Part shown: positions 12,914 through 24,257 of the stretch, one piece after another
How the letters are laid out: each line of letters starts with the position of its first letter
Numbering within the stretch: position 1 is the stretch's first letter
Assembly: GCA_951213105.1 (NCBI GenBank)
Contig: OX578136.1
Location: 69,115,230 to 69,179,229 of the forward strand
Origin: Amaurobius ferox
Taxonomy: Eukaryota; Arthropoda; Arachnida; Araneae; Amaurobiidae
DNA length: 64,000 bases
Direction: 5' to 3'
Notes under the pieces: generated by a model
Told to the model about the DNA's origin: nothing
Databases searched by the model: none
Seen by the model: the letters and a program-made list of their open reading frames with translations, nothing else
Program-made: the position numbers and the translations under genes

Positions 12914-13643
12914 TAGGGTGACCAACCCTCCCGGATTTCTCGGGATCTCCGGTATTTGAGATTTTTTTTTTTTGGATCCTCCCTCCTCCCGTATTGAGCT
13001 TCTATTTCTCCCGTATATTTCTTTAAAAAGCTAGAACGCAAAATTTGAATAATATATTATTCCCGCGAAATACATTTCTGTATAAATTGTAGGATTGGGA
13101 ATTACTCTTCTTTGTTTATCGTCTGAGACGTGGGCGCGACTAAGTGTAAATAATTTGCGTGTAAATAAAGAACAAGCAAATAAATGTGTCAAACCTTAAT
13201 AAGATTTTAGGCTTTGTTTTAAGCATTCCAGGGTCAAATGCCCATATTGAAAGAGTTTTTCGCTGATAAGCAGCAAATGGACTGATCAGGGGAACAAAGC
13301 AGCTTACCACTAACTGATGAAGTCAGAGCAAATGATAACAATTAATTATGACTATAGTTGTAAAATTTGTACAAGAAAATATCAAAATGCTTAGTTCTGC
13401 AGCATCAGTGGACCAATACATATAGGTTAGTACTAAGAAGCATGCAAATTTGTACAGTTGTACTCCATATTGTGTCCTGTATAAAATATACATTGTAAAT
13501 TAATTGTTTTGCTTATTATTATCCATTTCATGACCATTTTATGGAGCGACTGTTCGTTGCGCTGCGCCGCGCTGCGCCGCGCTGCTAAAAATTTGTCGAG
13601 ACTATATCTTCCTTAAATTCATGGCCGAAAATTAGTCACCCTA
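12914..13643 (+). mobile_element. Internally deleted hAT-superfamily DNA transposon
   Basis: The ends are inverted (TAGGGTGACCAA at the left; reverse complement of the right end TAGGGTGACTAA). The flanking 8-mers are CTTAGAAG (12,906-12,913) and TTTAGAAG (13,644-13,651), an 8-bp target duplication with one mismatch, as expected for hAT. Near 13,215-13,262 the plus strand encodes LSIPGSNAHIERVFR, matching the conserved C-terminal dimerisation region of hAT transposases. The rest of the transposase is gone. A GC-rich 'gcgctgcgcc' tract lies near 13,557-13,585. Confidence 0.8.
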
Positions 13644-13730
13644 TTTAGAAGTGTATCATGTAATCTCCGCCCTCTGAAGTCCCATCGGTGTGTACATGCT
13701 GATCTGAATGACCACCTTCGTATTCTATGA

Positions 13731-14120
13731 TTTTTAACACTTTACAACAAAGTTGAAAAGTATTTATGACTTTGTTCATTCTGTCTGTCTGTCTGTCTGT
13801 CTGCCGTTAGCGCGATAACTGCCGTAAAAATGACTTAATCAAAATGAAATTTTAGTATGTTCTTCAGACGGTCTGTAGAACCTATGGGAATATAAATGAA
13901 TAATATCACCCAATTAGTTTTGGATTGAACAAGGGTCGAAAAAATGAAATACATTGAGCCCTATGGGACCTAATTTTTCAAACATTTTTTAAGCGGATTT
14001 AAAATTCACAAATTGCTTCGAAAGTTTTAAGTAATATTCAAATTGTTTCATAAAATATATATAAAAAAAATTCAGCGAAATATATTCAGTAGTTTTTTAA
14101 ATAAAAATTAAAATAATAAT
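13731..14120 (+). repeat. Fold-back family R2, left arm
   Basis: It begins TTTTTAACACTTTACAACAA, contains a (CTGT)n tract near 13,780-13,803, and matches the reverse complement of 17,140-17,556 along most of its length. An additional partial terminus in this same orientation occurs at about 15,548-15,620. No protein is encoded. Confidence 0.75.
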
Positions 14121-15111
14121 TACACCTCTTATATGAAACGATCACGTGACCATGATATGAAACGATTACATGACCCACTTCAAAATGATGTATGGCATCC
14201 ATCTTGTTTCAAAATCGTGATTTTTTTAAGTTCTTTTTAATTCATATTGAGTGTTGTATCCGTCCTAAAACTACTGTATTTTTGCCTAAATTTTGTGCAT
14301 CTACATACTGAAACAACGCAATGACAATATATTTGAGTTTAAATGCTCATCTAAATTTGATTATTTCTACAACTAAGCCTATTTTTCACCTATGTAAAAT
14401 GTAAACAGCAAAATATGTAGAATGAGTTGTATTAGAATTCCTGTATTTTTTTAATACAAAATAATTTAGTCCATGGAGTCTGCATGGCTGATATGAATGA
14501 AATAGTAATTGATTTCATAAAGAGAAGGACGATTATTTTCGATGAAGTTTCAAGCATAGAGTTTAATTTTTTGTAGCTCCATGGTCTTAAACAAAATTTT
14601 TAAATAAAATAAATTATTATAGTATTGTGATGAATGAAATGAATGGGAGAAAGTTATGAATGAAATCCTGTTTTTATAGGGAGATATAGGCGTGTTATTT
14701 TTTCTATGACGTCATTTGAATTAATTTCAGTTGTTTTTGATGAAGTTTTCAAATATAATAAATTATCGTAGTATTATGATAATTCTAAAACTATTACCGA
14801 TGAATGTATAACGTTTTAGAGATGTTTAAACCAGGCAATTTATATTTCAATGCCGTCATTTGAATGAAGTTCATTTTTTTCGATGAGGGTTTAAGTTTTC
14901 AAGAATAATAAATTAATGCAGTATTGTGATAAGTTTCAAAATATTACCGAGGAATGTATTGCATTTTAGACTTGTTTAAATAAAATTGCATTGAAGTTGG
15001 AAAGTGTTTTATAATCAATGCTTTAAGCATGATTGATCTTTCTTGTTTAAATCTAAGCTAGTATTCTATGTGGTCGTGATGTTGAAATCAACGATATATT
15101 TCACAGGGCCA
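14121..15111. repeat. Interior of fold-back composite R2
   Basis: Segments of this stretch recur inverted at about 15,640-15,910. For example, the block around 15,005-15,050 (CAATGCTTTAAGCATGATTG) faces the block at 15,650-15,705, and the block around 14,455-14,520 faces that around 15,836-15,905. Two related repeats therefore lie head to head. No coding capacity is recognised. Confidence 0.55.
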
Positions 15112-15300
15112 TTATAAATTCGTAATTCGGTCTTTTTGAGACCCTCCTCGTCTTTGCATTTTACCAGTAGGGTTGATCCGTCAACCACATTGTAAAGGTC
15201 CCGCTGTCTCAGATGGGTATCCAACAGCGGATCTTAGAACCTGGCCAGAAGGTGCTCTAACCATTGAGGTACTCGGATAAGATCCCGACATCTTCTTGTC
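15112..15300 (-). repeat. tRNA-derived SINE
   Basis: On the minus strand from about 15,288, a tRNA-like head contains CTCAATGGTTAGAGCACC, resembling a pol III A box and D arm, followed by GGTTCTAAGATCC, resembling a B box (GGTTCGAATCC). The body then runs to about 15,112. It is inserted in the R2 fold-back composite. The B box has two deviations, and no tail or target duplication could be fixed by eye. Confidence 0.6.
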
Positions 15301-15544
15301 TACATTACTGTAAACAATTTATATTTGGTTTTGCAGAATGAAGAAATCCAGCTGCTTTGTTGAAAACAGATAATTTACTTGCTCAAGTTATTGAAGATTG
15401 CTTTGGTCGACGCTTGTAGTTGTTCTCAGATTGGACTGTGTTGGATTGTTTTGGTATTCTACTATCCATTTTGAGACAGAGTTATTTTGAATAGGATATA
15501 TAGTTTAAAGTAGGTTCCAAATTATAACGAACGTACGTCTGTGT

Positions 15545-15960
15545 ACTATTTTTAACACTTTAAAACATTGATGAAAAGTGTTTATGATTTTGTTCATTCT
15601 GTCTGTTTATCTGTCTGTCCATTTTTTTTGATAAATTGAAAAAAGACAAGAAAGATCAATCATGCATAAGCATTGATTATGAAACACTTTCCAACTGAAA
15701 TGTAATTTCATTTAAAATTTTCTAAAATGTGATTCATTCAGTGGTAATATCTTTTACATTATCACAGAACTACAGTAATTTATTATACTTAAATATTTAA
15801 AACTGTATCGAAATATAAATCATCTGATTCTTTATGCAAAATCAATGAATATTTCATTCATATAACTTGTATTCCAGACTCCAGAGCTAAATAATTTTGT
15901 GTGAAAAAAATTCAGCAATTCTTATGTAATTCATCTTACAATCGCTTGAGATATTTGCAT
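15545..15960. repeat. Second R2 terminus joined to an inverted R2 segment
   Basis: A partial R2 terminus (TTTTTAACACTTTAAAAC ... CTGTCTGT, to about 15,620) is directly followed by an inverted copy of the interior sequence seen at 14,455-15,055. It is a rearranged, non-coding mosaic. Confidence 0.55.
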
Positions 15961-16107
15961 TCTGCATATGTTAAAATTAGGCTTCCTTGAAGAAATAATA
16001 AAAGTTTAGGGATCATTTAAAATCACAACTATTGTAATTGCATAGGCACGGAATTTAGATACACAGATAATACACAGATAATATATATGTGTATGTGTAT
16101 GTACTCA

Positions 16108-16830
16108 AAGTATTGGAATCGTGCCGAGGATCGGAACTCGAATTTTCAAAGTATCTACACGTTTTGGGACTTCTAGAACACGAAAAAACTACTTTTAGGA
16201 AGACGTCTGTGTGCGTAAGGGTGTATGTTTCTGTGTGTCTGTGTGGATATTACATCCACTCTAATTGAAAAACTAATGGACCGAATTTCATACAATTTGG
16301 TAGGTATGTTTTTTGTGGGAAATCCTGATGTTCATTAGATTATAGTACGATTCGTAATAAAAGAATCTGCCTTCTTTGCGAAATGGCCGCAGAAATTGCC
16401 TTTATCCACTCTAGCTAAAAACTAATGAACCAAATTTAACAAAATTTGGTGTATAATATTTCAATAACCGACAAGTGATTTATATACCAAATTTAACAAA
16501 ATTTTGTATATAAGTCATTTGTAGGTTATTCTAGTACGATTCGGGAAAAAGGAATGGGCTATTTTTGCGAAATGGCCAGCAAAAATCGTTATATATAAAA
16601 ATAAAAGACTACGTGTGCTCAATTATATCAATTAAATTCCTATTTTATATGTGATTTTTGACAACAAAAAGAATAAGACTAACCCCATTACTCTAGGACT
16701 AGTCTTTCTGGAGATATTTCAGTGTTTTCGCGTTTTTGCTACGCCACCTTTGACAATAAGTCATAAAAAAAATAGTGAAAAAAATTATAAAAGTGAACGG
16801 GGATTAATTGCGGGTCATTTCGAAAAAAAT
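16108..16830 (+). repeat. Dispersed repeat family R1, copy B
   Basis: It is homologous to 4,571-5,230. It shares AAAGTATTGGAATCGTG, the TACACGTTT block, two CTCTAA(C/T)T...CTAATG paralogous blocks and a segment with CCATTACTCTAGGACTAG. The palindromic head is missing. It lies within the span of the R2 composite. Confidence 0.7.
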
Positions 16831-17139
16831 GTATGATCTATATTTAAAGATCCACCAAATTGCTGTAGAATAAAATGTTCTAAAAATTTAAGCTGTGTAC
16901 CAAATTTTAACTCTCTAGGACGTAGGAAAGTGCATTTAAAATGCCATCAAATAAATTTATCATGAAGAGTTATATAAAATTAAAAAAAAAAGAAAAATTG
17001 TTATCTACCAAATTTACTTTAAAATATGAAGCCACTCCCATATGCAAAACGTTTAAACAAATAGAGAGATACTTATTATATAATATCTCTTTCTTTTCTT
17101 TCTGGAAGATATCCCAAAGTCAGAATTTAATTGAATTTG

Positions 17140-17465
17140 TTTTTTTCCTTATATTAAATATTTTTTTTAATTAAAAAACTACTTAACATATTTTACTGAA
17201 TTTTTTTTTATATATTCTATGGGATAATGTGAATATTTTCTAAAAATTTCGAAGCAATTCGTGAATTTTAAATTTACTTAAAAAATGTTTGAAAAATTAG
17301 GTCCCATAGGGTTCAATGTATTTCATTTTTTCAACCCGGGTTCAATAAAAAACTAATTGGGTGATATTATTTATTTATATTCCCATAGGTCCTACAGACC
17401 GACTGAACAACATACTAAAATTTCATTTTGATAAACTCATTTTTACGGCAGTTATCGTGCTAACG

Positions 17466-17507
<42 letters not shown>

Positions 17508-17556
17508 ATGAACAAAGTCATAAACACTTTTCAACTTTGTTGTAAAGTGTTAAAAA
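17140..17556 (-). repeat. Fold-back family R2, right (inverted) arm
   Basis: It is the reverse complement of 13,731-14,120, including GTCCCATAGGGTTCAATGTA and an expanded (ACAG)n tract at about 17,464-17,509, ending TGTAAAGTGTTAAAAA. The ~3.8-kb span between the arms may be one element with long inverted termini, or two elements in opposite orientation. Confidence 0.7.
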
Positions 17557-18834
17557 CTGAATGTTGCTAATAAACGGAGAATCTTCGGCGTTTGAGTTGC
17601 TAATATCTTTTATGCTATGTTCAAGCAGTTTTTCCCACAGTGAACATAGACAAAATACTGCATTATATTACTTAATACACAATATTGCATTACATTTTCA
17701 CCGTACAAAACATAATATCAGAACAAAGATAATCGAAACTACACTTTAACATTAACTTTGATGCTATTTTTAATACCCATCCAGCCTAGTTATTCTAACA
17801 TATGATCCAATTACTTCGATTCTGGGGGTAAATGGCTTTCAACTGCCATAATTGGTAGAGCAATTTATGACGAGTATAATGCGAATTACTTAATACTACC
17901 CAAGAGTAGTATAATGTTGATAGTTAACCTACTGCATCAAATCCCTTAAAAGTCGCAAATCTTTGTAATATTCAAGTGTGTAAGAATTGTTGGGGTAAAT
18001 TCTATAGATTATTTTAATAAAGAAGAAAATTAACAGTACGTTCAGAGATTGTGTATGCATTATTTAAGTAGAAAGATAATAGAATAATTCTGGTATTCAA
18101 TATGAAAAATCGAATTCTATTAAAAATTGGAAAACATGTTTTTGATTAATGGAATATTCTGTTAATTGGAAAAAGTGCTGCTGAAAAATTAAAAAAGGCA
18201 TCATGAAACAGCATTATGTTAATAAACGAGATTCTGCTGTTAATAAACGAAAAGAAGAGATAGGCAGAAGCTTTGATAACTAACATAAAATCTTTGAAGT
18301 CTGAGCTGCTAGTATTTTTTGTTAAGTTAATTATTACATCAAATATTTAATATACAAAAAACAAGATTAGCAGACATATGTCCGATTATATATTTTAATA
18401 TTACCTCTAACGCGACTTTTAATATCTATTTGACTGTTAATTCGACACACGGTTTAATTACATAAATTCTCGGGCCAAATAATTTTCAAATGCCATAATT
18501 TGTAGAACAATTAATGATAAGGTATTTCACCCAGCCTGATACGAAAGGCTTAATATCACCCTGGAGTGGTATAAAACCGGACAACTTATCGTTACATTAA
18601 ATCTCTTAATGGCTGAAAATCTTTAATAGGCAAGTGTTGAGGAATTGCTATATTCAATTCTGTTTATGTGCTTTTTAGAAAAACAGAACATTACTAAAAG
18701 ACACAGATATATTATACATTCATTACTTATGTATATACGACACTGAAAGTTTTGAGACTGAGGCAGACGATATGCATTAAAAAAAAATTATTGGTCGGAT
18801 ATTTAAATTTGAACTCTTTTATGTCCGCAGACGA

Positions 18835-19985
18835 TAATTTGTGGCAACAATTACAATTTAGCTATCGCAGATAAAATTTTGAGAGAAAAGAAAATGGAGT
18901 TGAAGCGAGAGCATTAGCGAGCTATGATTTCTATGATTTTAAAGTGGGGCTAAATCAAGAGGAATATCTTCAACGTCTACAATTAGCATATGGAAATGAT
19001 TCTCCATCTCGTGCTACTGTATTAGATGGTTTACAGAGTTTAAAAGAGATCAAAATTCTCTCCTGGATGAAAAACACACAGGAAGACCTTTGTAAAATGT
19101 AATCTTAGAAAATATATCGACTATTCGAAAACTGCTAATCGAAGATAATCGCTGTACCTACTAAATGATACAGAAGGAACTTGACATTAAATCCGCAGAT
19201 ATACATAACATTATTCATGAATAATTGCATATAAAAGTATTAGTTTGTTGTTAGGTCCCTCATAATTTAACAGAACACCAAAAAGCGGAGCGTGTCGGAA
19301 TCAGTAAAGCAATCCTAATATTACTCAATGATGGTGGACACAGCATTATTTATAAAATCAGAAATGGTGATGAAACGCACATAGCATTTTTTTGACGCTC
19401 CAACAGCTCAAGAAAGTAATGTATGGGTATTTGATGACGAACCCAAACCAACAATGGTGAAAAGACAACGAGCAATGAAAATGTTAATGTATGCCGTGCT
19501 CTTCAGAAGTACAGGTCTGGTCAAAGTCATGAAGCTAGAGGGACAGAAGACAGTTACAGCTAACTTGTACACCACTAAGTGTCTTCCAGATATTCTTCAG
19601 GAAGTGAATGTTAGGAGACTCATGCTTCACCATGACAGAGTATCTTCTCATTCAGCAAGAATGACAGGTGAATATCTTGAACAAAAAAACATCAAAGTGA
19701 TAGAACATCCACCCTATTCTCCTGATCTTGCCATGTTGAAGACCCAGACCGTCCGACTCGTCCTGAGGACTTAGAGTAACTAGCTGGACGGCCGGCTGAT
19801 CTTGCCATGTGTGACTTTTGACTATTTTTTAATCTAAAAAGAAAATACGTGGGCGTCGTTTTCATTCCGAAGACGAGATTGATGAGGCTATAGCATATAT
19901 TTATTGATTCCAAGAAATGGATGGCTTGAAGCATTTAATATTAGAAAAATTCGCCTACAAAAGTGAATTGATGTTGGAGGGAAGT
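18835..19985 (+). pseudogene. Mariner-family transposase pseudogene
   Basis: The N-terminal helix-turn-helix region is recognisable at about 18,900-19,080 (YDFKVGLNQEEYLQRLQLAY). The catalytic part is in the frame starting at 19,454, with KVMKLEGQKTVTANLY, LHHDRVSSHSAR (second catalytic Asp) and HPPYSPDLAM (start of the third-Asp motif). Directly after that Met the frame is interrupted by a 59-bp mini-element plus a duplicated 15-mer, after which CDF and the C-terminal part resume. Several other stops occur. Inverted termini were not located. It is a dead mariner inserted among the five-block array. Confidence 0.85.
19737..19795 (-). mobile_element. Mini-element copy 2 with exact 15-bp target duplication
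   Basis: On the minus strand it runs GGCCGTCC, AGCTAGTT, an internal hairpin with GTCCTCAGGAC, then GGACGGTC and TGGGTCTTCA. The 8-nt 5' strand pairs with the 3' strand, allowing one G-U pair. CTGATCTTGCCATGT flanks it on both sides (19,722-19,736 and 19,796-19,810). It landed in the mariner transposase between the codons of the PDLA-M and CDF motifs, which gives a clean pre-insertion reading frame. Confidence 0.9.
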
Positions 19986-21560
19986 ATTTTGAACACTCCT
20001 AAGAGTTGGTGAGTTCAACTTGTACCATGTGATTACATCCCATTTTAACGGTATAAAATGCAAGAACAAGAAACATATGACTAGATCTACATTTAAACAT
20101 TACTTCAACATTGACTTTATTTTTAATAGCCATCTAGTCCAGTTAGTTTGACACATTATCCAATCACTTAAGTCTTGGGGGGAACTAACTTTCAATTGCT
20201 CTAAATTGTAGAAGAATTGATGATAAATTTCTTTATCTATCCAGATACGAATGACTAAATACTACTCTGGAGCGATTTAAAGTGGATAGCTGTATCTATT
20301 GCATCACAACTTTAAACTATCAAAAATATTTGTAACATACAAGTGTGAAATAATTGTTGGAATAGATTCTGTAGATGAGTTTGGTAAAGCAGAAGATTAG
20401 TACAGGACACAAATGTATTATCTATTGTATGTATCATGTGTTAAGTGATTTATATATTTGTGAAAGTATTATACATTAAATGGATTATATATTACACCGA
20501 TTATATATTTGTGTATGTATTATGTTTTAAATGGATTATGTATTTATCTATTATATAACTAAAATAGAACAATGTAATTCTGGTATTCATTACAAAATTA
20601 AGTTCTTAATTAATAGAGAACAAGTTGTTGATAAACGGATACAATAAAATATATTTACGTTTAGAAATAAAAAACATTATTTAGATAAACGAAAATATAT
20701 ATAATTCTGTTAAGAATGGAAAACAATCCTTTGCATCTTGTCAGTCACTATCTTTTCTGTTATTAACAAGAATGTTTCAAACACTGCCTATTTTACAGAT
20801 GAATAAGAAAAGCAAATCAATTGATTACTGCAAATCAAGAGCAGCAGGAAGATGGACCAGATCTACATTTCAACATTTTTCAACATTGGCGTTGCTTTTA
20901 ATATCCATCTGGTCCAGTTAATCCGACATATAATCCGATTAATTTAATCCTGGGAGACACATAACTTCCACTTGCTATAAATATAAGAGCAATTAAAGAT
21001 TAATTATTTCAACTAGCTTGATACGAATAACTTAATATCACCCTGGAGTGGTATAAGGGGATAGTTATATCTATTACATTAAAACTCTTGATGATCTGAA
21101 ATCTTTATTACAGACAGGCGGAGAAGAATTGATGGAATAAATTCTGCAGATGATTGGTAAATGTATTGCTTAGTTAAAAATATACAGTTATTATGCAATT
21201 ATTTTAATGATACAAAATGCAAGAACAACAGAAAAATGGACTAGATCTACATTTCAAAATTTCTTCAAAATTGACTTTACTTTTAATATCCACCTGTCTC
21301 CAGTTAATCTGACAGATAATCCAATCAATTAAATCCTGGGGGGATATATAACTTTCAACTGCCATAAATTGAAGAGCAATTAATGATAACTTTTTTCAAC
21401 CAACTTGATACGAATGACTTAATATCACACTGAAGTGAAAGCTATATCTATTACACTAAAACTCTTGATGGCTGAAAATCTCTGCAATTTGCAAACGTGG
21501 AAGAATTGTTGGAATAAATTCTGTACATGTTTTTTTTGTAAATAAAACATTATTACAGGA

Positions 21561-24204
21561 TGCAACTATATTGTATACGTATTGCTTAATTAAAAATATA
21601 TAGTTATTATGCATTTCATCTTGATTTTGAAAGGGAGTGTTACGCATTATTTTACCTGAATAATTCCGTATATGTTGTTGTGGCATTAAATTTTCACTTA
21701 CTAAGGGCCTGTGCAAGATATTAAAAAATAACACGTGTAGAGATCAATACATCCAAATACAATATTTTATCTTGAATAAAAATTTTTGTTTACACATGCT
21801 TACAAGGACTGTTATTTATATACATATTATTTGCCATCGATAGCATTTTATTGTTCTGTATCATATTGCAAATTAAATTAGTATCAAATAATACAATTAT
21901 CAATTATTTGTCTATTTTGAGAAGACAGCCCATTTAATGTCGTTAGGGACATATACATAAGTTATTTTGATCTCACCGTAGTAGGGCTTGTAGATTCCAT
22001 GCGAAGATTAAGTATTCTAGGTGTTAGTAGTATCTGCTATCTTCTCAGCGCAAATTATGCTCAGCGCTAATTATGCTCAACCCTACTGAAGCTGTTCCTC
22101 CAGTAGGATTGATCATAATTAGCATTGTTTCTAAATTTTAGTTAAACCAGTGCACAAATCTCAGCAAGGAAATGTGACGGAATGAAAAATCGTATGTCCA
22201 TGTTAGGAACAGTTTTTACACTATGCCCACTGACCGTAATTGGTCAGTTGTTTTATATCTGTCAATGTGTAGGATTCTTAATGGCCCATCAAAGCAACCC
22301 CTCCCTTGTTCCCAGGGGAGAGTCGTCCTGATTTCACAGACCCTGAAGATATCGTAAATATTGAAAACTATATATTGCAAATTTTGCAACTACACAGAAA
22401 TGTCTTGCATTGAATCTCCAACATTGTAGTTATATGGACTAGTTGGCGAATTTATTACTATCAATCCTTCACTTACTCCTTTGAAAACTACTTATTTTCC
22501 CGTAACGTATGTGAAGATTATTTCGAATTTTAGAGGAAAAATAATTATTTCAGTTACTGAATGGGGCATCATTTGGTCAACTGTACATCGGTGGTTCGAT
22601 TTCGCGCTGAAACACTGAGAGTTTACACATCAAGATCACACACAGTTTTATCACAAAGAAGTCATTACTATTTGAAGTTTAAAAATTTTAAGTTATTAAT
22701 ATTATTACTTATTATTACTGTATTATTTAAGGACATTAAATGCCCTGTCTTCTCTCGAAACCGACAAATTATTGATATTTACATTTTTCATGTTAATTTA
22801 ATTGAGAATACGTTTTTAACAGGCGCATCGGATATATTTAACCTCGGAAGTTAGATGAAGTGAATAACCAAGGACAGAATAATACCGAATTCGAATTTTT
22901 CTCATGAACGGCAAACATAAAATAATGTGACAGTTTCGTTAAACAAGGTGCTATCATGTATAAAAAGCAGCTGAGAGGGAGGTCAAACATATCAGAAGTT
23001 TCGTGTCTGAAATCCGTATGAAGAAGATGTAATATAGAAAGGAAGATATCAGTATCTGAGTGGCTACGTAGATCAGTAGTTAAAAAAAGAAAATGTTTAT
23101 TTTATCAGTTGAAATATATACATTGTTTGATAAAATACGGTAAAATAAACAAGCAAATAGAAAATGAAAGCCGCTTTACTAAACAAAATATATGAGAACT
23201 ACTTCGAAAGCTTCTGGGGGATTAAAGCGAAGTTCAACTCAGCGAAAAGTGAATCCTATATTCGACTCATGGTTCGAATTAAGTAGCCCTTGGAGTGATA
23301 TTCTAAACTAAAGCTATTTTTTTTACCCTGGAGCAAGTTCTTTAAATTTATAATATTGAAACTGCGATTTGGAAAGGCAAAAACAACGATATTTAACTCT
23401 CTGTCTTTAATACGAAATATCGTATATAAAATGAAAGTGATGTGATGCGTGTCAAATATTTGATTTTGGGTTTTGACATGATGTCATATTGCGAGAGCGC
23501 TTGAATAATACATTTATGTAATACATAAGCATTTGTTTCGATGATGTCTGTGTGTTTGTGTTTGCGGTCTGTTTGTCTATCCGTCTGATATCTTTTGAAT
23601 CAATTGAGCCGATTTTGGATCATTCAATTTTGGATTTTGATATATGTCTTGTATCAAACATACTAAAAAATATTTTAAGAAGTAGATTTAAAAGAAGGGA
23701 AAATAAGAAGGGAAAATAAGAAGGGAAGGTGAATAAATCTTGAAAAATGAAAATGGCATACTTTGCAGAAGTTATATATCCAGCATTTAAGTCAACTCCA
23801 TGATTAGGTATATAAGGTATTTCTTTAACCACTGATGTCAGTACTGACGCTTTTTTGGTGTCGAAATAAAGAAAAACATGTATTAATACTGTTTGGAAAC
23901 CTCAACATTAAGGCTTGTATTCGACTATTTGTTAGCAGCTTATCGATGAGAATCTAAAACAAAGTGCGAATTTCATAAGAGCATCAACTCCGTGACACGT
24001 ATTATGTAGACTAAATACATTTTTGAACAAATATTTTTATATAGAGTAATGATTATTATGATTACAAATTTGCTTTTCAAGGACTTTCAATTGAAGCACT
24101 GTTTTTCCTAAAAAAAAGAGCTGCACATGTCTGTTTATTTTCCAAAACGTCAAATACGTGGGCATCAAACCGACGAAATTTCATGGGAGTAACTCATTTT
24201 ATTT
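21561..24204. other. Non-coding DNA
   Basis: No gene was recognised. An imperfect inverted repeat (CTAATTATG ... CATAATTAG, loop near 22,095) lies at about 22,067-22,125. A short direct repeat of AATAAGAAGGGAA occurs near 23,695-23,730. Open frames of 70-97 codons (22,561-22,854 and others) have no recognisable motif. Confidence 0.5.
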
Positions 24205-24257
24205 CGACTCAGACCGTCTGACTTATCCGAATACGTAAGATATCTGTTTGGATGGCC
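24205..24257 (-). repeat. Mini-element copy 3
   Basis: On the minus strand it reads GGCCATCC, AAACAGAT, a diverged internal hairpin, then AGACGGTCTGAGTCG. The outer stem still pairs through most positions, although two differ from other copies. The UCAACA tail has decayed and no flanking duplication is visible, so it is an older copy. Confidence 0.75.

Larger units (their letters stand above)
17755..21560 (+). repeat. Five diverged copies of a ~300-bp block
   Basis: Blocks starting near 17,755, 18,410, 20,110, 20,885 and 21,265 share an ordered set of landmarks: 'ATATCCATCTgg-CAGTTAA', 'ATCCaATtAaTTAAatCCTGGGG', 'tTTCAACTGCCATAAaTTG-AGAGCAATTAATGAT', 'CTTAATaTCaCcCTGGAGTGgtATA' and 'GAATTGtTGGAATAaATTCTGtAgA'. 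Spacing is irregular (about 0.4-0.8 kb once the mariner insertion is discounted). No open frame is conserved between copies. This looks like an old tandem or segmental array of unknown origin. Confidence 0.65.

Noticed and set aside
22561..22854. 97-codon plus-strand frame as a host gene
   Set aside because: There is no recognisable domain, splice context or compositional shift; the length is compatible with chance.
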